From Sphaerotilus montanus (GTDB lineage: Bacteria > Pseudomonadota > Gammaproteobacteria > Burkholderiales > Burkholderiaceae_C), in contig NZ_JACCFH010000001.1 in NCBI RefSeq assembly GCF_013410775.1, positions 2,170,001-2,234,000 of the forward strand: a stretch of DNA of 64,000 bases, in the 5' to 3' direction. Numbering within the stretch: the stretch's first letter is position 1; every line of letters starts with the position of its first letter. A program made the position numbers and the translations under genes. The notes under the pieces are model-generated. The model was not told where the DNA came from, made no database searches, and saw only the letters and a list, made by a program, of their open reading frames with translations. Below are positions 27,868 to 37,548 of this stretch, one piece after another.

Positions 27868-29985
27868 ATGTCCGCATCCCCTTCCGGCTCAGAAGTCCAG
27901 GGCGGTTCGCGCTGGAAGCAGGAGACCGTGGAACTGCTGTCGTCGATGCGTTTTGCCATCGCGCTGTTCACGATCATCTGCATCGCCTCGGTGATCGGCA
28001 CCGTGGTCCAGCAGCACCAGCCGCCTGTCAATTACGTCAACCAGTTCGGCCCCTTCTGGGCCGAGGTGTTCGGCCGCCTGGGCCTCTACGCGGTCTACAG
28101 CACCGCCTGGTTCCTGCTGATCCTGGTGTTCCTGGTGGTCTCGACCAGCCTGTGCGTGGCGCGGCACACGCCCAAGATCCTCGCGGACCTGCGCAACTAC
28201 AAGGAAAACATCCGCGAGTCGGCGCTGCTGGCCTTCCACCTGAAAGCCAGCGGTGCGCTGCCACTGGACCGCGCACAGGCGCTGGCCCGTGTCAGCGAGG
28301 TGCTCGCCAACGACGGCTGGAAGGGCAAGGCGCAGGTCCGCGAGGGCGGCGTGATGGTCGCCGCGCGCCAGGGGGCGGCCAACAAGCTCGGCTACATCGC
28401 CGCGCACAGCGCCATCGTGCTGATCTGCATCGGCGGGCTGCTGGACGGGGACCTGATCGTCAACGCCCAGATGGCGCTGCTGGGCAAGTCCACCTACGCC
28501 GGTGGCGGACTCATCAAGGACGTGGCGCCCGAACACCGGCTGTCCACCGCCAACCCCACCTTCCGCGCCAATCTCTACGTGCCTGAAAAGGCCGTCGCCG
28601 GCACCGCGGTGATCAACCTCACCAGTGGCATCGTGCTGCAGGACCTGCCCTTCCAGGTCGAGCTGAAGAAGTTCGTGGTGGAGTACTACGACACCGGCAT
28701 GCCCAAGCTGTTTGCCAGCGACATCGTCGTGCATGACGCCGACGGCACGAAGACCGAAGCCAAGGTCAAGGTCAACGAGCCCTTCATCCACAAGGGCATC
28801 GCCATCTACCAGTCGAGCTTCGAGGACGGTGGCTCGAAGCTGACGCTGATGGCCCGTCCGATGGGCCGTCCCGGCGCCCCGTTCGAGGTCAAGGGCGAGG
28901 TGGGCGGTGTCACCACGCTGACCAACGCGGCATCCCAGACCGACAAGCTCCAGCTCGAATTCACCGGTCTGCGCACCATCAACGTCGAGAATCTGGCCGC
29001 CGAGAACGCGGGTTCGACGTCGGGCGCCGACGTGCGCAAGGTCGATCTGGTCGGCTCGCTCGGCGAGCACCTCGGCTCCGGCGCCCGCGTCAAGGCCGAC
29101 AAGAAGCTGCACAACGTCGGCCCGTCGGTGACCTACAAGCTGCGCGATGCCTCCGGCCAGGCGCGGGAATACAGCAACTACATGATCCCGGTGGAACTGG
29201 ATGGCCAGAAGGTCTTCCTCGCCGGGGTGCGCGACTCGCCCGACCAGGCCTTCCGCTACCTGCGCATTCCCGCCGACGAGCGCAGCACGCTCGACGACTG
29301 GATGCAGATGAAGGCCGCGCTGGCCGACCCCGCCAGCCGCATGGAGGCGGCGCGCCGCTACGTGCGCCAGTCCGCGCCGGCCGACAAGCCCGAACTCGCG
29401 CAGCAGCTCGAAGCCTCCGTGCTGCGCGCGCTGACGCTGTTCGCCGGTGCCGAGGCCGTGCGCAAGGATGCCCCGAGTGCCGGACTGGTGGCGCTGCAGG
29501 ACTTCATCGAGACCAATGTGCCCGAGGCCGACCGCAGCCGCACCTCCGAGGTGCTGATCCGCATCCTCAACGGCGGGCTGTTCGAGCTGCTCAACCTCGT
29601 GCGCGAACGCGCCGGGCGGGCCGCGCTGCCGCCGGGCGAGGATGCCCAGCGCTTCATGGGCCAGGCGGTGCTGTCGCTGTCGGACTCGTTCGCCTATCCC
29701 GCGCCGCTGCTGCTGTCGCTGACCGGCTTCGACCAGGTGCAGGCCAGCGTGTTCCAGGTCACCCGCGCGCCCGGCCAGAAGCTGGTCTACCTGGGTTGCG
29801 GATTCCTGATCCTCGGCGTGTTCGCGATGCTCTACATTCGCGAACGCCGCCTGTGGATCTGGATCGAAGGTCCGGCGGACGCGCCGTCCACCACCGTGAC
29901 CCTGGCCCTGTCGGCCACCCGACAGACCATGGACACGGACAAGGACTTCGACGCCTTGAAAACCAGGATGCTGCAGACACCATGA
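27868..29985 (+). CDS. resB: Cytochrome c biogenesis protein ResB/Ccs1
   Basis: 705 residues. N-terminal membrane helices (FAIALFTIICIASVIGTVVQ and STAWFLLILVFLVVSTSLC), a third helix after residue 170 (YIAAHSAIVLICIGGLL), a large periplasmic domain and a last helix (VYLGCGFLILGVFAMLYI). ResB with CcsA/CcsB forms the system II haem lyase that delivers haem to apocytochromes c. Its stop overlaps the next gene's start by ATGA. Confidence 0.95.
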   Translation: MSASPSGSEVQGGSRWKQETVELLSSMRFAIALFTIICIASVIGTVVQQHQPPVNYVNQFGPFWAEVFGRLGLYAVYSTAWFLLILVFLVVSTSLCVARHTPKILADLRNYKENIRESALLAFHLKASGALPLDRAQALARVSEVLANDGWKGKAQVREGGVMVAARQGAANKLGYIAAHSAIVLICIGGLLDGDLIVNAQMALLGKSTYAGGGLIKDVAPEHRLSTANPTFRANLYVPEKAVAGTAVINLTSGIVLQDLPFQVELKKFVVEYYDTGMPKLFASDIVVHDADGTKTEAKVKVNEPFIHKGIAIYQSSFEDGGSKLTLMARPMGRPGAPFEVKGEVGGVTTLTNAASQTDKLQLEFTGLRTINVENLAAENAGSTSGADVRKVDLVGSLGEHLGSGARVKADKKLHNVGPSVTYKLRDASGQAREYSNYMIPVELDGQKVFLAGVRDSPDQAFRYLRIPADERSTLDDWMQMKAALADPASRMEAARRYVRQSAPADKPELAQQLEASVLRALTLFAGAEAVRKDAPSAGLVALQDFIETNVPEADRSRTSEVLIRILNGGLFELLNLVRERAGRAALPPGEDAQRFMGQAVLSLSDSFAYPAPLLLSLTGFDQVQASVFQVTRAPGQKLVYLGCGFLILGVFAMLYIRERRLWIWIEGPADAPSTTVTLALSATRQTMDTDKDFDALKTRMLQTP

Positions 29986-31331
29986 ACCAGACCACCACCC
30001 TGACCCTCGGCCGGGCCTCGCCGCTGAGCCGGCGCAGCGCCTTCGACTGGCTGTTCGCGCTGCTCGTGATCGGCGGCGCGGGCTTCGTCTGGCAGCGCTA
30101 CGGGCTGTCGATGGACGGCTACGAGCGCGGCATCCTGCTGTGTGCCGTGCCGAGTCTCATCGCGCTGGGCTGGTTCTGGGCGCCGCTGCGGGGACTGAGC
30201 CTGGGCGTCGGTGCGGTCAGTCTGCTGGCGATTGCCCTCTACATGCGCCAGACCGACGCCTTCGGCGCCGATCTCGCCGCCGCGGACAAGGTCTTCTGGC
30301 TCAAGTACCTGCTGTCCAGCCAGAGCGCCATCATGTGGATGTGCGTGCTGGTGTTCATGAGCACGCTGGCCTACTGGATCGGCCTGCTGATCGGTCGCGG
30401 CAGCGACACGGCGCAGCGCATCGGCTCCTGGCTGGCCTGGGCCGCCGTCTTCATGGCGCTGACCGGCACCTTCGTGCGCTGGTTCGAGAGCCACCAGATC
30501 GGCCCCGACATCGGCCACATCCCGGTCAGCAACCTCTATGAAGTGTTCGTGCTCTTCATCTGGCTGACCACGCTGATCTACCTGCACATCGAAGGCCACT
30601 ACAAGACCCGCGCGCTGGGCGGGTTCGTGATGCTGATCGTCAGCGCCGCGGTGGGGTTCCTGCTGTGGTATTCGCTGGTGCGTGGCGCGGACCAGATCCA
30701 GCCGCTCGTGCCGGCGCTGCAGAGCTGGTGGATGAAGATCCACGTGCCGGCCAACTTCGTCGGCTATGGCACCTTCGCGCTGTCGGCCATGGTCGCGCTG
30801 GCCTACCTGGTCAAGACGGCGCCGGTGCGTTCGCTGTGGACCGGGCTGGTGGGGGTGCCGGGGGCGCTGCTGCTGGTGCTGGCCGGTTTCTGGTTGCTGG
30901 GTGATCTCGCCCCGCAGACCTCGACGGCGGTGATGAAATCCATGCGCATGCTGGGTGGCTGCATGGCGCTGTTCGCCTTCACCATTGCGGTACGGGGTGT
31001 CCTCAATGCCCGCACGCCAGCACCGGAAGTGCTCGACGACGTGATGTACCGCGCCATCGCCCTCGGCTTCGCCTTCTTCACCATCGCCACCATCCTCGGC
31101 GCCTTCTGGGCCGCGGAGGCCTGGGGCGGCTACTGGAGCTGGGACCCGAAGGAAACCTGGGCGCTGATCGTCTGGCTGAACTACGCCGCCTGGCTGCACA
31201 TGCGGCTCATGAAGGGCCTGCGCGGCTCGATGGCGGCGTGGTGGGCGCTGGTCGGACTGGTGGTGACCACGTTCGCGTTCCTGGGCGTCAACATGTTCCT
31301 GTCGGGGCTGCACTCCTACGGCGAGCTCTGA
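29982..31331 (+). CDS. ccsB: System II cytochrome c biogenesis protein CcsB/CcsA (haem lyase subunit)
   Basis: 449 residues, polytopic. The haem-handling tryptophan-rich WWD motif is WGGYWSWDPKETWALIVWL near residues 382-400, with nearby conserved His positions (WMKIHVPANFVGYG and HMRLMKG). It exports or holds haem for ligation to CXXCH. ATG at 29982 overlaps the resB stop by four bases, so the pair is co-translated. The nearby cytochrome c4 is a likely client. Confidence 0.95.
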   Translation: MNQTTTLTLGRASPLSRRSAFDWLFALLVIGGAGFVWQRYGLSMDGYERGILLCAVPSLIALGWFWAPLRGLSLGVGAVSLLAIALYMRQTDAFGADLAAADKVFWLKYLLSSQSAIMWMCVLVFMSTLAYWIGLLIGRGSDTAQRIGSWLAWAAVFMALTGTFVRWFESHQIGPDIGHIPVSNLYEVFVLFIWLTTLIYLHIEGHYKTRALGGFVMLIVSAAVGFLLWYSLVRGADQIQPLVPALQSWWMKIHVPANFVGYGTFALSAMVALAYLVKTAPVRSLWTGLVGVPGALLLVLAGFWLLGDLAPQTSTAVMKSMRMLGGCMALFAFTIAVRGVLNARTPAPEVLDDVMYRAIALGFAFFTIATILGAFWAAEAWGGYWSWDPKETWALIVWLNYAAWLHMRLMKGLRGSMAAWWALVGLVVTTFAFLGVNMFLSGLHSYGEL

Positions 31332-31408
31332 CCCCGCGTCCGGTTCCTGCCGCGGCAACTCAAGCCGCCGCGCGTGCCGCCGATAGGGCAGAACAGAGAG
31401 GTTCTGCC

Positions 31409-31798
31409 ATGCCCTACGTACACAGAGATGCCCGCGGCCAGATCGACCGCATCCACCGCGATGAAGTGCCCGGGGCGGAATTCCTGCCGCCGGAGCATCC
31501 GGAGCTGCTCCAGATGCTGGGCGGCTCCGCCAAGGGGGCCTCGTTCGCGCACTTGGACACCGGCCTGATCCGTGTCCTGGAGGATCTGGTGGACGTGCTG
31601 GTGTCGCACAACGTCATCTGCATCACCGACCTGCCGATCGAGGCGCAGCAGAAACTGTTCGCGCGCAAGAATTTCCGGGACCGCTTTCAGAGGAATGCCC
31701 TGCAGCTCGGTGCACCGGAAGTGCCCTTGGGCCATGATTCGCTGATTCCCACGGTCGCCATGCCCGTCGCCCCCGCCCGGGTGAAGCGACGGGGCTGA
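31409..31798 (+). CDS. Conserved small protein of unknown function
   Basis: 129 residues, soluble, beginning MPYVHRDARGQIDRIHRD and continuing PEHPELLQMLGG, with a helical middle (VLEDLVDVLVSHNVICITDLP) and a C-terminal QKLFARKNFRDRF. Similar short proteins are common in Burkholderiales and are sometimes mislabelled as tryptophan synthase beta-like; there is no PLP-binding motif here. The start at 31409 is chosen because the 5' extension lies mostly inside ccsB. Function unknown. Confidence 0.75.
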   Translation: MPYVHRDARGQIDRIHRDEVPGAEFLPPEHPELLQMLGGSAKGASFAHLDTGLIRVLEDLVDVLVSHNVICITDLPIEAQQKLFARKNFRDRFQRNALQLGAPEVPLGHDSLIPTVAMPVAPARVKRRG

Positions 31799-31860
31799 TC
31801 CGGTGTAAGAAACCGGGTCGCTGCGGCGACTGAGGGAGGACGCATCCCAAGGAGCCCTCC

Positions 31861-32880
<1,020 letters not shown>

Positions 32881-32892
32881 CCGGAGCGCGCC

Positions 32893-33567
32893 ATGAACCT
32901 CGCTGCCGTGAACCGGGTGCTGCTGCACCCGGCGGCCAAGCCATTGCTGTGGCTGCTGTGCCTGGTGCCGCTTGCCGGCTGGATCTGGGGAGGGTTCCAC
33001 GGCAGCCTGGGGGCCAATCCGGCGGAGACCATCCTGCGCGGCACCGGATCGTGGACGCTGCGTTTCCTGTGCATCGTGCTCGTCGTGACCCCCCTGCGCC
33101 AGTGGACCGGCCTGAACGCGCTGGCCCGCTGGCGGCGCCTGCTGGGGCTGTACGTCTTTTTCTACAGCGTGCTGCACTTCCTGGCCTATGCCTGGCTGGA
33201 CATGGGCTTCGATCCGGCGGCGGTCGTGAAGGACCTGGCCCGGCGGCCGTTCGCGCTCGTGGGGTTCCTTGCCTTCGTGCTGCTGGTCCCGCTGGCGGCG
33301 ACCTCGTTCAACCGCGCCATCAAGGCGATGGGGGCGGCGCGCTGGCAGCGCCTGCACCGGCTGGTCTACGCCATCGCCTTGCTGGGCCTGCTGCACTTCT
33401 TCTGGATGCGGGCCTCCAAGCACCGCTACGACGAGGTGCTGGTGTACGCCGTGGTGATCGGGGGATTGCTGGGCGTGCGCCTGTGGCGCCGGTTGCAGGC
33501 GGCACCATCGCCCCGTGCGGCGCCTGTGGCGCGGAATGCGCAACCTTCCCGCGTTACAGGGTCATGA
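32893..33567 (+). CDS. msrQ: Haem-binding membrane subunit MsrQ
   Basis: 224 residues with about six membrane helices. Histidines for b-haem sit in FFYSVLHFLAYAW, RLHRLVYAIALLGLLHFFW and related helices. MsrQ passes electrons from the quinone pool or a flavin reductase to MsrP. It follows msrP closely and is most likely co-transcribed with it. Confidence 0.94.
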   Translation: MNLAAVNRVLLHPAAKPLLWLLCLVPLAGWIWGGFHGSLGANPAETILRGTGSWTLRFLCIVLVVTPLRQWTGLNALARWRRLLGLYVFFYSVLHFLAYAWLDMGFDPAAVVKDLARRPFALVGFLAFVLLVPLAATSFNRAIKAMGAARWQRLHRLVYAIALLGLLHFFWMRASKHRYDEVLVYAVVIGGLLGVRLWRRLQAAPSPRAAPVARNAQPSRVTGS

Positions 33568-33644
33568 CTTGCCTCAAATCCCCCTGAATGGGGGGTTGAG
33601 TTCGCCTGATTTCACCCGTTACCGTGACAAAGTTGGCAAAATCA

Positions 33645-33673
33645 TTGACATGTGATTTTCGCCCACTTACGAT
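33645..33673 (+). promoter_or_regulatory. Sigma-70-type promoter for the membrane protein gene
   Basis: TTGACA at 33645-33650, a 17-base spacer and TACGAT at 33668-33673. The -35 matches consensus fully and the -10 matches TATAAT at four of six positions. It lies about 35 bases upstream of a strong Shine-Dalgarno and the GTG start of the next gene. Confidence 0.7.
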
Positions 33674-33708
33674 CAGTCAAAACGTAACAGTGTGTTAAGG
33701 AGGTGAAC

Positions 33709-34959
33709 GTGGCTAGCGCGAACAGCATGACCGGTCCGGGTGACGACCTCTCCGCCGGAGCTGCGTCTTCGCTGGAGGGGCAGCCGCCCTGGGACCTGAT
33801 CGCGCTGTTGACGCTCGCGTTCATCGTCTTCGGTTGGATGGCGCTGGCGGTGTCCTACAACCCCAGCCATGGCGCACAGTTCGCGTTCGAGAGCTTCCAC
33901 ACGGTCGCGCTGCACCAGTTCCAGACCCTGCCCTGGGACCGCTTCCTGCACGAGATGCACACGACCTACGGTCCGGCGTTCTATGCGCTGGTCGGCAGTC
34001 TGCACCTGCCGACCGACGGTGTGCGGGCGGTCGGGCTGGTCATGCACCTGGTCTCGACGCTGGTGCTGCTGCAGGTGGGCTTGCGCATCGGCGCCCCCTG
34101 GCAGCGGGCGGCGCTGCTGTCGGCGGCTTTCTTCGTGTCCCCGTTCCAGTTCGGCCCGGCGCTCTGGGGGCACCCGGACGCGCTCGCGACGCTGCTGATG
34201 ATGCTGGGTCTCGGCGCCACGATGCTGCCCGGTCGCGGCACGCACCGCTCGGTCTCGATCGCGCTGCTGCCCGTGACGGTGCTGGTCCACCAGGCCGGCG
34301 CGGCGGTGGTGGCCGCGTCCTGCCTGGACGATCTGCGTCTGAAGCGTTACGCCGACATGGCCGTCAAGCTGGTGGTCACGTCCGCGATGCTCTACCTGCT
34401 GTACCGGGTCTGGGACGGGTTCACGCCGCCCTCGCTCCAGACGGCTGCACGCATCAACACGCGGGCCTTCCTGATGGCCTTCACGCTGCTGGTGCTCGGT
34501 CTGCATGCCTGGGACCGCCTCAACACCCGCACGCGCGGGATCGTGCTGCTGGCCCGCTTCACGCTGCTGTGGCCGCTGTTCACGCTGGTCTACGCGCTGT
34601 CGGATCCGTTCGCGGCCGGTGGCTTCGTGTTCTCGCGGCTGGATGCGCTGGAGGGCGGGAGGCTCCCCGTCAACCTCGCCAGTCCGGCGCTGATGGCGCT
34701 CGTGGTGGCCTGGTGCTGGCGATCGCTGCTGGGCTACCGGCTCTCGACCGCACAGATCACGCTCGGTGCCGCCGTGCTCGCCACGGGGTCGGCGCTTTAT
34801 CTGAAGGATGTCGACTTCTTCTTCTGGCCGCTGCTGCTGATCCGGCTGGTGCGCTGGGGCGCACAGCGGCCGAGCGTGCGCGATGCGCTGATGCGCAGCG
34901 CAGTGGTCTGGACGCTGGTCAGCCTGACGCTGGCAACCCTGTCCTACAGCCAGCTCTGA
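33709..34959 (+). CDS. Polytopic membrane protein of unknown function
   Basis: 416 residues with about nine or ten membrane helices. A cytoplasmic N-terminus of about 30 residues is followed by a first helix (DLIALLTLAFIVFGWMALAV) and an external loop with conserved-looking HEMHTTYGP. The overall plan resembles GT-C-type glycosyltransferases or mannosyltransferase-like membrane proteins, but no clear catalytic motif is certain. The start is GTG at 33709, not the in-frame GTG at 33703: AAGGAGG occupies 33697-33703, so the earlier codon would lie inside the ribosome-binding site. Confidence 0.75.
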   Translation: MASANSMTGPGDDLSAGAASSLEGQPPWDLIALLTLAFIVFGWMALAVSYNPSHGAQFAFESFHTVALHQFQTLPWDRFLHEMHTTYGPAFYALVGSLHLPTDGVRAVGLVMHLVSTLVLLQVGLRIGAPWQRAALLSAAFFVSPFQFGPALWGHPDALATLLMMLGLGATMLPGRGTHRSVSIALLPVTVLVHQAGAAVVAASCLDDLRLKRYADMAVKLVVTSAMLYLLYRVWDGFTPPSLQTAARINTRAFLMAFTLLVLGLHAWDRLNTRTRGIVLLARFTLLWPLFTLVYALSDPFAAGGFVFSRLDALEGGRLPVNLASPALMALVVAWCWRSLLGYRLSTAQITLGAAVLATGSALYLKDVDFFFWPLLLIRLVRWGAQRPSVRDALMRSAVVWTLVSLTLATLSYSQL

Positions 34960-35128
34960 CCTGCGCGGCTTCGCGGTGGGCGAGGTGCGTGCGGATCGCA
35001 CGTCCAGCCGCCCGGTGATCGCGGATCTCCCTGAGCTGCGGGATCCCCCGCTTCCCCTGCCGTTCGTACCATGCTTCGCAAGACGGTCGGCCCGAAGCCG
35101 GCTGCACAACCACGGTGCGGGGGCATCC

Positions 35129-35716
35129 ATGATTTCCAGGGAACACACAGAGACCGATCGATCCGAGGCGGGCACCGAGCTCCGCAGCGAGGGCTGGCCG
35201 CAGCGCATGGAGCGGGCCCGACAGGAGCGCAACCACCGCGAGATGGCCCGGCTGCTGCTCGACGGTGCGGACACCGCGATGGCGGATGCCGGCGACGACG
35301 AGTCGCTGGAGCGGGCGCAGTGGCTGCTGACGCGCACGCAGCGCTCGCTCGACGCCTGTGGCCCGCACCCGGACTGCCTGCAGCTGCTGTGCGAGCTGAT
35401 GGAGCGCCAATGGCAGCTCGCGCAGCACTGGCAGCAGCTCGGCCATCCCGGGCAGCGCCATGCTGCCCGCGAGCAGGTCCGCGATCTGGCGTTCGAGGTG
35501 GCCCGCCGCGGCGAGCGCACCGAGGACCTGGGCCTGCGGGTGTCGGTGATCCTGCGGGCCGCCGAGGCTCTGGAGGCGCTGGGCGACCAGAGCGATGCCC
35601 ACGCGCTGCGGGCACGGGCCTTTCACAGGCTGGGGGCCGCCAGTCTGCGCGAGACCTCGTCGCGCTTGCCCGAGGCGGCCTCGTCGCCCTGCCGCGCGGC
35701 CACGTCGTACCAGTAA
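35129..35716 (+). CDS. Hypothetical helical protein
   Basis: 195 residues, soluble and mostly alpha-helical with TPR-like spacing (RMERARQERNHREMARLLLD, LERAQWLLTRTQRSL, LGLRVSVILRAAEALEAL). No known family recognised. The ATG at 35129 follows GGGGGC. The last 94 bases overlap the convergent Sel1 gene, and the C-terminal 26 residues are low-complexity, so the original stop may have been lost. A Burkholderiales-restricted protein is possible. Confidence 0.55.
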   Translation: MISREHTETDRSEAGTELRSEGWPQRMERARQERNHREMARLLLDGADTAMADAGDDESLERAQWLLTRTQRSLDACGPHPDCLQLLCELMERQWQLAQHWQQLGHPGQRHAAREQVRDLAFEVARRGERTEDLGLRVSVILRAAEALEALGDQSDAHALRARAFHRLGAASLRETSSRLPEAASSPCRAATSYQ

Positions 35717-36315
35717 CGCGCCAGCCGCAGGTCGGCCTCGGTGCCGAGGCCGGTTTCGTACATCGAGGCCAGCAGGTACTGCGCCCCCACGTCGCCCGCC
35801 TGCGCGGCCTGGCGGTACCACTGCAGCGCCCGGGCTTCGTCCCGCGGCACGCCGCGGCCCAGGTAGTAGCCGGTGCCAATGGCCACCTGCGCATCGACGC
35901 TGCCCGACTCGGCCGCCCGCTGGTACCACGCCATCGCGCGGGGCAGATCGATGGGGGCGTAGCGTCCGGACTCGTGGAACTCGGCCAGCGCCACCTGCGA
36001 GGTGACAAACCCGGCGTCGGCCGCTGCCTGCAGATGGCGCAGGGCGACCGCGGTGCGCGCGCCGGGCAGCTCGCGCTGCAGGTGCATCACCGCGAGGTTG
36101 TGGTGGGCGGCCGGCACGCCGGCGCGGGCGAGCTGCTCGAAGGCCTCGCGTGCCGGGCGGAAATGGCCCTGGGCGTGGTCGGCCAGCGCCCGTTCCAGTT
36201 GCTGGTGCTGGGCCGGTGTGACGGCCTGGGCAGGCCCGGCCAGTGCCAGCAGCAGGCCGAGCAGCCCGCCCAGGCGGGAAACGGTGCGCGGATATCGACG
36301 CGGGTGCAGGAACAT
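35623..36315 (-). CDS. Periplasmic Sel1-repeat protein
   Basis: 230 residues. Signal peptide (GLLGLLLALAGPAQA) followed by about four Sel1-type 36-residue repeats, e.g. AMAWYQRAAESGSVDAQVAI, ALQWYRQAAQAGDVGAQYLL and LARYWYDVAARQGDEAASGK. Sel1 solenoids bind partner proteins. It is the last gene of the DUF4331-lipoprotein-TPR-HupE cluster, which is on the same strand 66 bases upstream. Its 3' end overlaps a convergent hypothetical gene. Confidence 0.85.
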   Translation of the reverse strand: MFLHPRRYPRTVSRLGGLLGLLLALAGPAQAVTPAQHQQLERALADHAQGHFRPAREAFEQLARAGVPAAHHNLAVMHLQRELPGARTAVALRHLQAAADAGFVTSQVALAEFHESGRYAPIDLPRAMAWYQRAAESGSVDAQVAIGTGYYLGRGVPRDEARALQWYRQAAQAGDVGAQYLLASMYETGLGTEADLRLARYWYDVAARQGDEAASGKRDEVSRRLAAPSL

Positions 36316-36381
36316 GGATGGATCCTCCGTGCTGGTGGCATCGACCGTAGCGCGGCCCGCCTCGGCTGTCAGCGCCGCGGC

Positions 36382-37542
36382 TCAAGACCCCAGCAGCTTC
36401 AGGTCGAATACCCGCTCGACCACCCAGGCCGCGGCGATCAGCGCCACCGCCGACGAGCCGCCGATCAGCACGCCGCGCTGGTAGAAGCGCGTGCCGCGCG
36501 CCCACCACGCCAGCGGCAGGAACAGCGCCACCAGCGACAGCTGCCCCAGCTCGACCCCGAGGTTGAAGCCCAGCAGCGACGCGGCCAGCGAGCCGCCACC
36601 CAGCCCCAGATCCTTGAGTGCGCCGGCAAACCCGAAGCCGTGCACCAGTCCGAATACCAGCGTCAGCCGCCAGCGGTGCTGCGGCGCTAGCATCGGCCGC
36701 AGGTTGTCGATCGCCGTGAAGACCACCGAGGCGGCGATCAGCGACTCGACCCAGCGCGAGGGCGGATCGACGATGTCCAGCACCGCCAGCGCCAGCGTCA
36801 CCGAATGCGCCGCCGTGAAGGCGGTGACGATTTTCAGCACCTCGGCCAGCATCGGGCGCCACTGCGTCGCGGCTTCCCGCCGGCCGGCCGCGCCCGCGAC
36901 GAGTACCGCCGGCAGCAGCAGCGCCAGCAGGAAGAGCACGTGGTCGGTGCCGATCAGGATGTGGTGGATGCCCTCGGCGACAAAGCCTGCGAAGCCGCTC
37001 GGTGTCTCTCCGTCGGCGGAGGCTGCGAGTGCGAGGGTGGTGGGCGGCGTGCTGCCGGGCACCAGCACGGCGGTCTGTGGGGCGCCGGCGCCATGGCTCA
37101 GGCGCAGCAGGCCGCGGTGGCTGGCGTCGGTGTCGGCGAAGAGCCGGTAGTCGATGGTCAGCGCCTGCGCGCCGGCCGGGCAGGTCCAGCGGCTGCGCAG
37201 CACGGCGTAGGCACCGTCGGTGTGCTCGTCCAGCTGCGGCTCGCCGGTGGCGACCGAGCTGCAGGGCTGGCCGGCCACGCTCAGGCGCACCCGCTCGGCG
37301 GTGTAGCGCTGCAACTCCTCCCAGCGCGTGCGCACCTCGGCCCACTGCAGGCGGCCGTCGTCGTTGTGGTCCAGCACCAGTTCGCGGTCCAGGTCGCGCA
37401 GGTGGACGTCCAGCCGCTGGTCGATCTGCGTGTCCGCCACCTGCAGGGTCAGGTAGGCGTCGCTCGGCTTGTGGGCCACGGCGGCCGGTCCGAACGACAG
37501 GGCGGCCAGCGCGAGCAGCCAGGGAACGAGGCGGTGGGTCAT
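36382..37542 (-). CDS. HupE/UreJ-family membrane protein with EF-hand loop
   Basis: 386 residues. Signal peptide, a periplasmic N-terminal domain and a C-terminal membrane domain of about seven helices with GTDHVLFLLALLLPA, AHSVTLALAVL and FGLVHGFGFAGALKDLGL, which are the His-rich HupE/UreJ motifs linked to metal transport. Residues 58-69 form a complete EF-hand loop (DHNDDGRLQWAE), so calcium may be sensed on the periplasmic side. It is six bases downstream of the TPR gene. Confidence 0.85.
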   Translation of the reverse strand: MTHRLVPWLLALAALSFGPAAVAHKPSDAYLTLQVADTQIDQRLDVHLRDLDRELVLDHNDDGRLQWAEVRTRWEELQRYTAERVRLSVAGQPCSSVATGEPQLDEHTDGAYAVLRSRWTCPAGAQALTIDYRLFADTDASHRGLLRLSHGAGAPQTAVLVPGSTPPTTLALAASADGETPSGFAGFVAEGIHHILIGTDHVLFLLALLLPAVLVAGAAGRREAATQWRPMLAEVLKIVTAFTAAHSVTLALAVLDIVDPPSRWVESLIAASVVFTAIDNLRPMLAPQHRWRLTLVFGLVHGFGFAGALKDLGLGGGSLAASLLGFNLGVELGQLSLVALFLPLAWWARGTRFYQRGVLIGGSSAVALIAAAWVVERVFDLKLLGS

Positions 37543-37548
37543 GGCGGG

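Noticed and set aside
33575-33598. CAAATCCCCC / GGGGGGTTG hairpin after msrQ as a terminator
   Set aside because: There is a bulge and no T-run; at most a weak structure, so not listed as a feature.
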